Assembly: GCA_022495995.1 (NCBI GenBank) | Contig: JAFEMH010000077.1 | Location: forward strand, 806,001 to 870,000 | DNA length: 64,000 nucleotides | Source: Adenophora triphylla var. japonica | Taxonomy: Eukaryota > Streptophyta > Magnoliopsida > Asterales > Campanulaceae | Reading direction: 5' to 3' | Part shown: piece by piece, positions 23,223 through 36,145 of the stretch | Layout: each line of letters opens with the position of its first letter | How positions within the stretch are numbered: position 1 is the first letter of the stretch | Notes under the pieces: generated by a model | Database searches by the model: none | Told to the model about the DNA's origin: nothing | What the model saw: only the letters and a program-made list of their open reading frames with translations | Made by a program: the position numbers and the translations under genes

Positions 23223-23822
23223 CCCTGTTTCTAGTAGTGTAGGTTTTTAATTTAATATCCCAAATAAACAATAACACCTTTGATTTCCCAAAATCCTAAT
23301 CATACTCTTAATATTTTAGGATTTTCTAAGGTTTCATCAAACCAAAACTAGAGGGAAAAAATAAGAGAGTTGAGAATTACCTTATTCATTTCAATTCCGA
23401 CCAAGCTCCGGCAAAAACTCCGGCCTCTTTCTCTCTCTCGGCCGATCTCTATCCCTCTCTCTCTTGCTGCCTCTCTCTCTCTCTCGCTCTCTCTCTCTCT
23501 TTTCTTTCTTTTCTTTTCTTTTGTAAAATAATAAAGGGATACTAGGGTAAGGTAAGTATTTATATCCTTGACTTCCCAAAACTCTAGCTCAAAAGGATTC
23601 TAATCCAACTCCTTATTGATTTTGGTTTCCTAATCCGAGCCCAAAACCAAAAGCCAATTTACTCCATTCATTAATAAAAAGGGCAAATAAAATTATTAAT
23701 TATGGAAATAATTAAATTAATAAAGAAAAAGAAAATCGGGTTATTACATTCTTACCCCCTTAAAAGGGTTTGATCCTCCAAACCAAACGCATTCAATCAG
23801 AAATGAAAACAGGGCGGAATAA

Positions 23823-25386
23823 GGCGCTCCCTTAAATATGATATATCATGATTATTAAACTACTTCCCCAAGTATCATATAAGTGTCTAAGTCCCTTTTC
23901 AATCATGCTAGACAATTTCTAATGAGGTCCTTTTCAATCGGACTATTCTTGCTGAGTCCTTTTCAATCAGACAAAGCTAATTACATCATGTTCAATTAGA
24001 TATAGCAATTTCCACATATAATATTCATAGGTACAAGAATACATTAACAAATCCAATTATCATGGATACTCATTGAAAAACACACATCAAGGGTAAGGTA
24101 TTCCAAAGGAAGTTCATATCAAAGGAATATTTAGAAAATCACTATCGGCCACATTGGTAGTATATAATTTTATAAAACCATGGAATCCTATCACAAGGAT
24201 GAATACTTTCAAGTACTAAAGAACGTAATCCCTTACCTTGGGTTGCTTGCACTTCCTTTCAATACAAATCCTCGCACGAATCTACAATCATGCAAAACAA
24301 ATCTTAGGTACAAGGAACCTCTATTTGCTTAAGTACCAAAACCTCTTTTAATACATCTTATTAACCTATGAGTTAATCTTTTTTAAATCCTTCTAAGGTT
24401 AACTAAGCCCATAAGGTTTACCAAACTATCCCTAGAGTTTTCTATATTCAATTCCCATAAATACTCTCTCTATTTCACTTTACACACACTGTTTACACCT
24501 TTTCTAGCACACACAAACACACACACACACACTAAACCCTAACACACACACATGCCACCACACACGCACACACGACAGACACACATACACATACGCACAC
24601 ACACATTGCACACATACACACACACTACATGCACAGTACACATATGCACATAGCACATACACGACATACACACCCTAATCCTAACACACACACACACGAC
24701 TGCCACACATACCCAACACACATAAAACCCTAATCTCTTTTCAAAACCCTAGCATGGAATATTTAGGTTAAAACCATTTAATTACCATGCCCAAACCCTA
24801 ATCATAACCACTAATGTTAGGTTTTCAATTTAATATCTCAAATCAACAATAACACCTTTGATTTCCCGAAACCCTAATCATACTCTTAATCTTTTAGGGT
24901 TTTCTAAGGTTTCATCAAAACAAAACTAGAGGTAACAAATAAGAGAGTTGACTATTACCTTATTGATTTCAATTCTGACCAAGCTCTGGCCAAAACTCCG
25001 GCCTCTTTCTCTCTCTCGGTCGATCTCTATCCCTCTCTCTCTTGCTGCCTCTCTCTCTCTCTCTCTTTTCTTTCTTTTCTTTTCTTTTGTAAAATAATAA
25101 AAGGATACTAGGGTAAGGTAAGTATTTATATCCTTGACTTTCCAAAACTCTAGCTCAAAAGGATTCTAATCCAACTCCTTATTGATTTGGGTTTCCTAAT
25201 CCGAGCCCAAAACCAAAAGCCAATTTACTCCATTCATTAATAAAAAGGGCAAATAAAATTATTAATTAAGGAAATAATTAAATTAATAAAGAAAAAGAAA
25301 ATCGGGTTATTACATTCTTACCCCCTTAAAAGGGTTTGATCCTCCAAACCAAACGCATTCAATCGAAATGAAAACGGGCGGAATAA
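23823..25386 (-). repeat. array unit 1
   Basis: 1,564 bp. Hairpin trio at 23885-23974, CA-rich tract at 24506-24720 with four telo-box words (AAACCCTAA), CT tract near 25004-25078, TATA-like box at 25121-25132, LTR start at about 25314, polypurine tract next to it. Confidence 0.95.
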
Positions 25387-26952
25387 GGCGCTCCCTTAAA
25401 TATGATATATCATGATTATTAAACTACTTCCCCAAGTATCATATAAGTGTCTAAGTCCCTTTTCAATCATGCTAGACAATTTCTAATGAGGTCCTTTTCA
25501 ATCGGACTATTCTTGCTGAGTCCTTTTCAATCAGACAAAGCTAATTACATCATGTTCAATTAGATATAGCAATTTCCACATATAATATTCATAGGTACAA
25601 GAATACATTAACAAATCCAATTATCATGGATACTCATTGAAAAACACACATCAAGGGTAAGGTATTCCAAAGGAAGTTCATATCAAAGGAATATTTAGAA
25701 AATCAATATCGGCCACATTGGTAGTATATAATTTTATAAAACCATGGAATCCTATCACAAGGATGAATACTTTCAAGTACTAAAGAACGTAATCCCTTAC
25801 CTTGGGTTGCTTGCACTTCCTTTCAATACAAATCCTCGCACGAATCTACAATCATGCAAAACAAATCTTAGGTACAAGGAACCTCTATTTGCTTAAGTAC
25901 CAAAACCTCTTTTAATACATCTTATTAACCTATGAGTTAATCTTTTTTAAATCCTTCTAAGGTTAACTAAGCCCATAAGGTTTACCAAACTATCCCTAGA
26001 GTTTTCTATATTCAATTCCCATAAATACTCTCTCTATTTCACTTTACACGCACTGTTTACACCTTTTCTAGCACACACAAACACACACACACACACTAAA
26101 CCCTAACACACACACATGCCACCACACACGCACACACGACAGACACACATACACATACGCACACACACATTGCACACATACACACACACTACATGCACAG
26201 TACACATATGCACATAGCACATACACGACACACACACCCTAATCCTAACACACACACACACGACTGCCACACATACCCAACACACACAAAACCCTAATCT
26301 CTTTTCAAAACCCTAGCATGGAATATTTAGGTTAAAACCATTTAATTACCATGCCCAAACCCTAATCATAACCACTAATGTTAGGTTTTCAATTTAATAT
26401 CTCAAATCAACAATAACACCTTTGATTTCCCGAAACCCTAATCATACTCTTAATATTTTAGGGTTTTCTAAGGTTTCATCAAAACAAAACTAGAGGTAAC
26501 AAATAAGAGAGTTGACTATTACCTTATTGATTTCAATTCTGACCAAGCTCTGGCCAAAACTCCGGCCTCTTTCTCTCTCTCGGCCGATCTCTATCCCTCT
26601 CTCTCTTCGCCTCTCTCTCTCTCTCTCTCTTTTCTTTCTTTTCTTTTCTTTTGTAAAATAATAAAGGGATACTAGGGTAAGGTAAGTATTTATATCCTTG
26701 ACTTTCCAAAACTCTAGCTCAAAAGGATTCTAATCCAACTCCTTATTGATTTGGGTTTCCTAATCCGAGCCCAAAACCAAAAGCCAATTTACTCCATTCA
26801 TTAATAAAAAGGGCAAATAAAATTATTAATTAAGGAAATAATTAAATTAATAAAGAAAAAGAAAATCGGGTTATTACATTCTTACCCCCTTAAAAGGGTT
26901 TGATCCTCCAAACCAAACGCATTCAATCAGAAATGAAAACAGGGCGGAATAA
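25387..26952 (-). repeat. array unit 2
   Basis: 1,566 bp, same parts and order as unit 1, with minor base changes and CT-tract length differences. Confidence 0.95.
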
Positions 26953-28518
26953 GGCGCTCCTTAAATATGATATATCATGATTATTAAACTACTTCCCAAG
27001 TATCATATAAGTGTCTAAGTCCCTTTTCAATCATGCTAGACAATTTCTAATGAGGTCCTTTTCAATCGGACTATTCTTGCCGAGTCCTTTTCAATCGTAC
27101 AAAGCTAATTACATCATGTTCAATTAGATATAGCAATTTCCACATATAATATTCATAGGTACAAGAATACATTAACAAATCCAATTATCATGGATACTCA
27201 TTGAAAAACACACATCAAGGGTAAGGTATTCCAAAGGAAGTTCATATCAAAGGAATATTTAGAAAATCAATATCGGCCACATTGGTAGTATATAATTTTA
27301 TAAAACCATGGAATCCTATCACAAGGATGAATACTTTCAAGTACTAAAGAACGTAATCCCTTACCTTGGGTTGCTTGCACTTCCTTTCAATACAAATCCT
27401 CGCACGAATCTACAATCATGCAAAACAAATCTTAGGTACAAGGAACCTCTATTTGCTTAAGTACCAAAACCTCTTTTAATACATCTTATTAACCTATGAG
27501 TTAATCTTTTTTAAATCCTTCTAAGGTTAACTAAGCCCATAAGGTTTACCAAACTATCCCTAGAGTTTTCTATATTCAATTCCCATAAATACTCTCTCTA
27601 TTTCACTTTACACGCACTGTTTACACCTTTTCTAGCACACACAAACACACACACACACACTAAACCCTAACACACACACATGCCACCACACACGCACACA
27701 CGACAGACACACATACACATACGCACACACACATTGCACACATACACACACACTACATGCACAGTACACATATGCACATAGCACATACACGACACACACA
27801 CCCTAATCCTAACACACACACACACGACTGCCACACATACCCAACACACACAAAACCCTAATCTCTTTTCAAAACCCTAGCATGGAATATTTAGGTTAAA
27901 ACCATTTAATTACCATGCCCAAACCCTAATCATAACCACTAATGTTAGGTTTTCAATTTAATATCTCAAATCAACAATAACACCTTTGATTTCCCGAAAC
28001 CCTAATCATACTCTTAATATTTTAGGGTTTTCTAAGGTTTCATCAAAACAAAACTAGAGGTAACAAATAAGAGAGTTGACTATTACCTTATTGATTTCAA
28101 TTCTGACCAAGCTCTGGCCAAAACTCCGGCCTCTTTCTCTCTCTCGGCCGATCTCTATCCCTCTCTCTCTTGCTGCCTCTCTCTCTCTCTCTCTCTTTTC
28201 TTTCTTTTCTTTTCTTTTGTAAAATAATAAAGGGATACTAGGGTAAGGTAAGTATTTATATCCTTGACTTTCCAAAACTCTAGCTCAAAAGGATTCTAAT
28301 CCAACTCCTTATTGATTTGGGTTTCCTAATCCGAGCCCAAAACCAAAAGCCAATTTACTCCATTCATTAATAAAAAGGGCAAATAAAATTGTTAATTAAG
28401 GAAATAATTAAATTAATAAAGAAAAAGAAAATCGGGTTATTACATTCTTACCCCCTTAAAAGGGTTTGATCCTCCAAACCAAACGCATTCAATCAGAAAT
28501 GAAAACAGGGCGGAATAA
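26953..28518 (-). repeat. array unit 3
   Basis: 1,566 bp. Lacks one C of the GGCGCTCCC word and one of the CCCC run nearby; otherwise as unit 2. Confidence 0.95.
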
Positions 28519-30077
28519 GGCGCTCCCTTAAATATGATATATCATGATTATTAAACTACTTCCCCAAGTATCATATAAGTGTCTAAGTCCCTTTTCAATC
28601 ATGCTAGACAATTTCTAATGAGGTCCTTTTCAATCGGACTATTCTTGCTGAGTCCTTTTCAATCAGACAAAGCTAATTACATCATGTTCAATTAGATATA
28701 GCAATTTCCACATATAATATTCATAGGTACAAGAATACATTAACAAATCCAATTATCATGGATACTCATTGAAAAACACACATCAAGGGTAAGGTATTCC
28801 AAAGGAAGTTCATATCAAAGGAATATTTAGAAAATCAATATCGGCCACATTGGTAGTATATAATTTTATAAAACCATGGAATCCTATCACAAGGATGAAT
28901 ACTTTCAAGTACTAAAGAACGTAATCCCTTACCTTGGGTTGCTTGCACTTCCTTTCAATACAAATCCTCGCACGAATCTACAATCATGCAAAACAAATCT
29001 TAGGTACAAGGAACCTCTATTTGCTTAAGTACCAAAACCTCTTTTAATACATCTTATTAACCTATGAGTTAATCTTTTTTAAATCCTTCTAAGGTTAACT
29101 AAGCCCATAAGGTTTACCAAACTATCCCTAGAGTTTTCTATATTCAATTCCCATAAATACTCTCTCTATTTCACTTTACACGCACTGTTTACACCTTTTC
29201 TAGCACACACAAACACACACCCACACACTAAACCCTAACACACACACATGCCACCACACACGCACACACGATGCAGGACACACATACACATACGCACACA
29301 CACATTGCACACATACACACACACTACATGCACAGTACACATATGCACATAGCACATACACGACACACACACCCTAATCCTAACACACACACACACGACT
29401 GCCACACATACCCAACACACACAAAACCCTAATCTCTTTTCAAAACCCTAGCATGGAATATTTAGGTTAAAACCATTTAATTACCATGCCCAAACCCTAA
29501 TCATAACCACTAATGTTAGGTTTTCAATTTAATATCTCAAATCAACAATAACACCTTTGATTTCCCGAAACCCTAATCATACTCTTAATCTTTTAGGGTT
29601 TTCTAAGGTTTCATCAAAACAAAACTAGAGGTAACAAATAAGAGAGTTGACTATTACCTTATTGATTTCAATTCTGACCAAGCTCTGGCCAAAACTCCGA
29701 CCTCTTTCTCTCTCTCGGCCGATCTCTATCCCTCTCTCTCTCTCTCTCTCTCTCTTTTCTTTGTTTTCTTTTATTTTGTAAAATAATAAAGGGATACTAG
29801 GGTAAGGTAAGTATTTATATCCTTGACTTTCCAAAACTCTAGCTCAAAAGGATTCTAATCCAACTCCTTATTTATTTGGGTTTCCTAATCCGAGCCCAAA
29901 ACCAAAAGCCAATTTACTCCATTCATTAATAAAAAGGGCAAATAAAATTATTAATTAAGGAAATAATTAAATTAATAAAGAAAAAGAAAATCGGGTTATT
30001 ACATTCTTACCCCCTTAAAAGGGTTTGATCCTCCAAACCAAACGCATTCAATCAGAAATGAAAACAGGGCGGAATAA
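28519..30077 (-). repeat. array unit 4
   Basis: 1,559 bp. Has a 3-bp insertion in the CA tract (CGATGCAGGACAC near 29269) and a different CT tract without the GCTGCC interruption, a feature shared with unit 5. Confidence 0.95.
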
Positions 30078-31635
30078 GGCGCTCCCTTAAATATGATATA
30101 TCATGATTATTAAACTACTTCCCCAAGTATCATATAAGTGTCTAAGTCCCTTTTCAATCATGCTAGACAATTTCTAATGAGGTCCTTTTCAATCGGACTA
30201 TTCTTGCTGAGTCCTTTTCAATCAGACAAAGCTAATTACATCATGTTCAATTAGATATAGCAATTTCCACATATAATATTCATAGGTACAAGAATACATT
30301 AACAAATCCAATTATCATGGATACTCATTGAAAAACACACATCAAGGGTAAGGTATTCCAAAGGAAGTTCATATCAAAGGAATATTTAGAAAATCACTAT
30401 CGGCCACATTGGTAGTATATAATTTTATAAAACCATGGAATCCTATCACAAGGATGAATACTTTCAAGTACTAAAGAACGTAATCCCTTACCTTGGGTTG
30501 CTTGCACTTCCTTTCAATACAAATCCTCGCACGAATCTACAATCATGCAAAACAAATCTTAGGTACAAGGAACCTCTATTTGCTTAAGTACCAAAACCTC
30601 TTTTAATACATCTTATTAACCTATGAGTTAATCTTTTTTAAATCCTTATAAGGTTAACTAAGCCCATAAGGTTTACCAAACTATCCCTAGAGTTTTCTAT
30701 ATTCAATTCCCATAAATACTCTCTCTATTTCACTTTACACACACTGTTTACACCTTTTCTAGCACAAACAAACACACACACACACAAACAAAACCCTAAC
30801 ACACACACATGCCACCACACACGCACACACGACAGACACATATACACATACGCACACACACATTGCACACATACACATACACTACATGCACAGTACACAT
30901 ATGCACATAGCACATACACGACACACACACCCTAATCCTAACACACACACACACACGACTGCCACACATACCCAACACACACAAAACCCTAATCTCTTTT
31001 CAAAACCCTAGCATGGAATATTTAGGTTAAAACCATTTAATTACCATGCCCAAACCCTAATCATAACCACTAATGTTAGGTTTTCAATTTAATATCTCAA
31101 ATCAACAATAACACCTTTGATTTCCCGAAACCCTAATCATACTCTTAATCTTTTAGGGTTTTCTAAGGTTTCATCAAAACAAAACTAGAGGTAACAAATA
31201 AGAGAGTTGACTATTACCTTATTGATTTCAATTCTGACCAAGCTCTGGCCAAAACTCCGACCTCTTTCTCTCTCTCGGCCGATCTCTATCCCTCTCTCTC
31301 TCTCTCTCTCTCTTTTCTTTGTTTTCTTTTATTTTGTAAAATAATAAAGGGATACTAGGGTAAGGTAAGTATTTATATCCTTGACTTTCCAAAACTCTAG
31401 CTCAAAAGGATTCTAATCCAACTCCTTATTGATTTGGGTTTCCTAATCCGAGCCCAAAACCAAAAGCCAATTTACTCCATTCATTAATAAAAAGGGCAAA
31501 TAAAATTATTAATTAAGGAAATAATTAAATTAATAAAGAAAAAGAAAATCGGGTTATTACATTCTTACCCCCTTAAAAGGGTTTGATCCTCCAAACCAAA
31601 CGCATTCAATCAGAAATGAAAACAGGGCGGAATAA
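30078..31635 (-). repeat. array unit 5
   Basis: 1,558 bp. Shares private variants with unit 6 (CACAAACAAACAC, CCTTATAAGG, ACATATACACATACG). Confidence 0.95.
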
Positions 31636-33049
31636 GGCGCTCCCTTAAATATGATATATCATGATTATTAAACTACTTCCCCAAGTATCATATAAGTGTC
31701 TAAGTCCCTTTTCAATCATGCTAGACAATTTCTAATGAGGTCCTTTTCAATCGGACTATTCTTGCTGAGTCCTTTTCAATCAGACAAAGCTAATTACATC
31801 ATGTTCAATTAGATATAGCAATTTCCACATATAATATTCATAGGTACAAGAATACATTAACAAATCCAATTATCATGGATACTCATTGAAAAACACACAT
31901 CAAGGGTAAGGTATTCCAAAGGAAGTTCATATCAAAGGAATATTTAGAAAATCACTATCGGCCACATTGGTAGTATATAATTTTATAAAACCATGGAATC
32001 CTATCACAAGGATGAATACTTTCAAGTACTAAAGAACGTAATCCATTACCTTGGGTTGCTTGCACTTCCTTTCAATACAAATCCTCGCACGAATCTACAA
32101 TCATGCAAAACAAATCTTAGGTACAAGGAACCTCTATTTGCTTAAGTACCAAAACCTCTTTTAATACATCTTATTAACCTATGAGTTAATCTTTTTTAAA
32201 TCCTTATAAGGTTAACTAAGCCCATAAGGTTTACCAAACTATCCCTAGAGTTTTCTATATTCAATTCCCATAAATACTCTCTCTATTTCACTTTACACAC
32301 ACTGTTTACACCTTTTCTAGCACAAACAAACACACACACACACAAACTAAACCCTAACACACACACATGCCACCACACACGCACACACGACAGACACATA
32401 TACACATACGCACACACACATTGCACACATACACATACACTACATGCACAGTACACATATGCACATAGCACATACACGACACACACACCCTAATCCTAAC
32501 ACACACACACACGACTGCCACACATACCCAACACACACAAAACCCTAATCTCTTTTCAAAACCCTAGCATGGAATATTTAGGTTAAAACCATTTAATTAC
32601 CATGCCCAAACCCTAATCATAACCACTAATGTTAGGTTTTCAATTTAATATCTGAAATCAACAATAACACCTTTGATTTCCCGAAACCCTAATCATACTC
32701 TTAATCTTTTAGGGTTTTCTAAGGTTTCATCAAAACAAAACTAGAGGTAACAAATAAGAGAGTTGACTATTACCTTATTGATTTCAATTCTGACCAAGCT
32801 CTGGCCAAAACTCCGGCCAAAGGATTCTAATCCAACTCCTTATTGATTTAGGTTTCCTAATCCGAGCCCAAAACCAAAAGCCAATTTACTCCATTCATTA
32901 ATAAAAAGGGCAAATAAAATTATTAATTAAGGAAATAATTAAATTAATAAAGAAAAAGAAAATCGGGTTATTACATTCTTACCCCCTTAAAAGGGTTTGA
33001 TCCTCCAAACCAAACGCATTCAATCAGAAATGAAAACAGGGCGGAATAA
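31636..33049 (-). repeat. array unit 6, with 5' promoter deletion
   Basis: 1,414 bp. About 145 bp is missing at 32816, joining ACTCCGGCC directly to AAAGGATTCTAATCC. The loss removes the CT tract and the TATA-like box. Confidence 0.95.
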
Positions 33050-34615
33050 GGCGCTCCCTTAAATATGATATATCATGATTATTAAACTACTTCCCCAAGT
33101 ATCATATAAGTGTCTAAGTCCCTTTTCAATCATGCTAGACAATTTCTAATGAGGTCCTTTTCAATCGGACTATTCTTGCTGAGTCCTTTTCAATCAGACA
33201 AAGCTAATTACATCATGTTCAATTAGATATAGCAATTTCCACATATAATATTCATAGGTACAAGAATACATTAACAAATCCAATTATCATGGATACTCAT
33301 TGAAAAACACACATCAAGGGTAAGGTATTCCAAAGGAAGTTCATATCAAAGGAATATTTAGAAAATCACTATCGGCCACATTGGTAGTATATAATTTTAT
33401 AAAACCATGGAATCCTATCACAAGGATGAATACTTTCAAGTACTAAAGAACGTAATCCCTTACCTTGGGTTGCTTGCACTTCCTTTCAATACAAATCCTC
33501 GCACGAATCTACAATCATGCAAAACAAATCTTAGGTACAAGGAACCTCTATTTGCTTAAGTACCAAAACCTCTTTTAATACATCTTATTAACCTATGAGT
33601 TAATCTTTTTTAAATCCTTCTAAGGTTAACTAAGCCCATAAGGTTTACCAAACTATCCCTAGAGTTTTCTATATTCAATTCCCATAAATACTCTCTCTAT
33701 TTCACTTTACACACACTGTTTACACCTTTTCTAGCACACATAAACACACACACACACACTAAACCCTAACATACACACATGCCACCACACACGCACACAC
33801 GACAGACACACATACACATACGCACACACACATTTCACACATACACACACACTACAGGCACAGTACACATATGCACATAGCACATACACGACACACACAC
33901 CCTAATCCTAACACACACACACACGACTGCCACACATACCCAACACACACAAAACCCTAATCTCTTTTCAAAACCCTAGCATGGAATATTTAGGTTAAAA
34001 CCATTTAATTACCATGCCCAAACCCTAATCATAACCACTAATGTTAGGTTTTCAATTTAATATCTCAAATCAACAATAACACCTTTGATTTCCCGAAACC
34101 CTAATCATACTCTTAATCTTTTAGGGTTTTCTAAGGTTTCATCAAAACAAAACTAGAGGTAACAAATAAGAGAGTTGACTATTACCTTATTGATTTCAAT
34201 TCTGACCAAGCTCTGGCCAAAACTCCGGCCTCTTTCTCTCTCTCGGCCGATCTCTATCCCTCTCTCTCTTGCTGCCTCTCTCTCTCTCTCTCTTTTCTTT
34301 ATTTTCTTTTCTTTTGTAAAATAATAAAGGGATACTAGGGTAAGGTAAGTATTTATATCCTTGAATTTCCAAAACTCTAGCTCAAAAGGATTCTAATCCA
34401 ACTCCTTATTGATTTGGGTTTCCTAATCCGAGCCCAAAACCAAAAGCCAATTTACTCCATTCATTAATAAAAAGGGCAAATAAAATTATTAATTAAGGAA
34501 ATAATTAAATTAATAAAGAAAAAGAAAATCGGGTTATTACATTCTTATCCCCTTAAAAGGGTTTGATCCTCCAAACCAAACGCATTCAATCAGAAATGAA
34601 AACAGGGCGGAATAA
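33050..34615 (-). repeat. array unit 7
   Basis: 1,566 bp, full set of parts, including CT tract and TATA-like box (about 34343-34356). Confidence 0.95.
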
Positions 34616-36101
34616 GGCGCTCCCTTAAATATGATATATCATGATTATTAAACTACTTCCCCAAGTATCATATAAGTGTCTAAGTCCCTTTTCAATCATG
34701 CTAGACAATTTCTAATGAGGTCCTTTTCAATCGGACTATTCTTGCTGAGTCCTTTTCAATCAGACAAAGCTAATTACATCATGTTCAATTAGATATAGCA
34801 ATTTCCACATATAATATTCATAGGTACAAGAATACATTAACAAATCCAATTATCATGGATACTCATTGAAAAACACACATCAAGGGTAAGGTATTCCAAA
34901 GGAAGTTCATATCAAAGGAATATTTAGAAAATCACTATCGGCCACATTGGTAGTATATAATTTTATAAAACCATGGAATCCTATCACAAGGATGAATACT
35001 TTCAAGTACTAAAGAACGTAATCCCTTACCTTGGGTTGCTTGCACTTCCTTTCAATACAAATCCTCGCACGAATCTACAATCATGCAAAACAAATCTTAG
35101 GTACAAGGAACCTCTATTTGCTTAAGTACCAAAACCTCTTTTAATACATCTTATTAACCTATGAGTTAATCTTTTTTAAATCCTTCTAAGGTTAACTAAG
35201 CCCATAAGGTTTACCAAACTATCCCTAGAGTTTTCTATATTCAATTCCCATAAATACTCTCTCTATTTCACTTTACACACACTGTTTACACCTTTTCTAG
35301 CACACACAAACACACACACACACACTAAACCCTAACACACACACATGCCACCACACACGCACACACGACAGACACACATACACATACGCACACACACATT
35401 GCACACATACACACACACTACATGCACAGTACACATATGCACATAGCACATACACGACACACACACCCTAATCCTAACACACACACACACGACTGCCACA
35501 CATACCCAACACACACAAAACCCTAATCTCTTTTCAAAACCCTAGCATGGAATATTTAGGTTAAAACCATTTAATTACCATGCCCAAACCCTAATCATAA
35601 CCACTAATGTTAGGTTTTCAATTTAATATCTCAAATCAACAATAACACCTTTGATTTCCCGAAACCCTAATCATACTCTTAATCTTTTAGGGTTTTCTAA
35701 GGTTTCATCAAAACAAAACTAGAGGTAACAAATAAGAGAGTTAACTATTACCTTATTGATTTCAATTCTGACCAAGCTCTGGCCAAAACTCCGGCCTCTT
35801 TCTCTCTCTCGGCTGAACTCTCTCCCTCTCTCTTGCCGCCTCTATTTCTATCTTCTTTCTTTTCTTTTCTTTGGTAAAATAATAAATGGATACTAAGGTA
35901 AGGTAAGTATTTATATCCTTGACTTTCCAAAACCCTATCCCAAAAGGATTCTAATCCAACTCCTTATTGATTTGGGTTTCCTAATCCAAACCCAAAACCA
36001 AAAGCCCAATTATTACATTCATTAAATAAAAAGGGCAAATACAATTATTAATTAAGGAAATAATTCAATTAATAAAGAAAAAAGAAAATTGGGTTATTAC
36101 A
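34616..36101 (-). repeat. array unit 8 = 3' LTR of Tekay-C (chimeric)
   Basis: Left part up to about 35810 is array type; from there to 36101 it is the ancestral type (GGCTGAACTCTCTCCC, TTTGGTAAAATAATAAATGG), like the 5' LTR fragment at 44000-44298. The LTR starts (minus strand) at 36101 with TGTAATAACCCAATTTTC. Confidence 0.9.
35906..35917 (-). promoter_or_regulatory. TATA-like box of Tekay-C LTR (representative)
   Basis: Plus strand AGTATTTATATC, minus strand GATATAAATACT, about 190 bp inside the LTR. The same box occurs in every unit except unit 6. Confidence 0.55.
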
Positions 36102-36116
36102 TTCTTACCCCCTTAA
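36102..36116 (-). other. polypurine tract of Tekay-C
   Basis: Minus strand TTAAGGGGGTAAGAA, ending at the LTR start; the plus-strand primer site. The same tract precedes each array LTR. Confidence 0.8.
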
Positions 36117-36145
36117 AAGGGTTTGGTCCTCTAAACCAAACGCAT

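Larger units (their letters stand above)
18087..23239 (-). mobile_element. CACTA (En/Spm-type) transposon, internally deleted
   Basis: Terminal inverted repeats CACTACTAGAAAC at both ends and a 3-bp target duplication TAG (18084-18086 and 23240-23242); removing the element restores the unit sequence seen in the other array copies. Subterminal regions are packed with the word TTACCGACGGA in both orientations. One transposase-like frame (20302-18872) is present but internally deleted and broken by two stops. Length 5,153 bp. The gene is transcribed leftward. Confidence 0.95.
17051..23822 (-). repeat. array unit 0, split by CACTA
   Basis: LTR pieces 17051-18086 and 23240-23822, about 1.6 kb without the transposon. 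The left part is the more diverged, ancestral type and resembles the 5' LTR fragment at 43107-44298 (for example ACCGGCCACATTGG and TATATACTTTTA); from about 23400 the sequence is the array type. Confidence 0.88.
17051..36101 (-). repeat. tandem array of nine truncated Tekay LTR units
   Basis: Head-to-tail units that each begin (plus strand) GGCGCTCCCTTAAATATG and end GGCGGAATAA. On the minus strand each unit reads: about 70 bp of 3' internal sequence with the polypurine tract TTAAGGGGGTAAGAA, then an LTR starting TGTAATAACCCG, truncated before its 3' end. Spacing of starts: 1564, 1566, 1566, 1559, 1558, 1414 and 1566 bp; the first unit is longer because of the CACTA insertion. By eye the central units differ at only a few positions. 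The last unit joins the body of Tekay-C. Confidence 0.93.

Noticed and set aside
24530..24880. Interstitial telomere
   Set aside because: AAACCCTAA words are single and spaced, not tandem telomere repeats.
23391..30000. Short ORFs MESQGYKYLPYPSIPLLFYK repeated in the array
   Set aside because: They span the TATA region and CT tract of each LTR, have no homology and vary with tract length.
24539..35514. Repeated minus-strand Cys/Val-rich ORFs (MCWVCVAVVCVCV type), also at 17764, 30725 and 43489
   Set aside because: They are translations of the CA/TG microsatellite inside each LTR unit; the repeat length explains the open frame.
17051..36101. Centromeric satellite
   Set aside because: Unit size and content are those of an LTR; no evidence for a centromere in the window.
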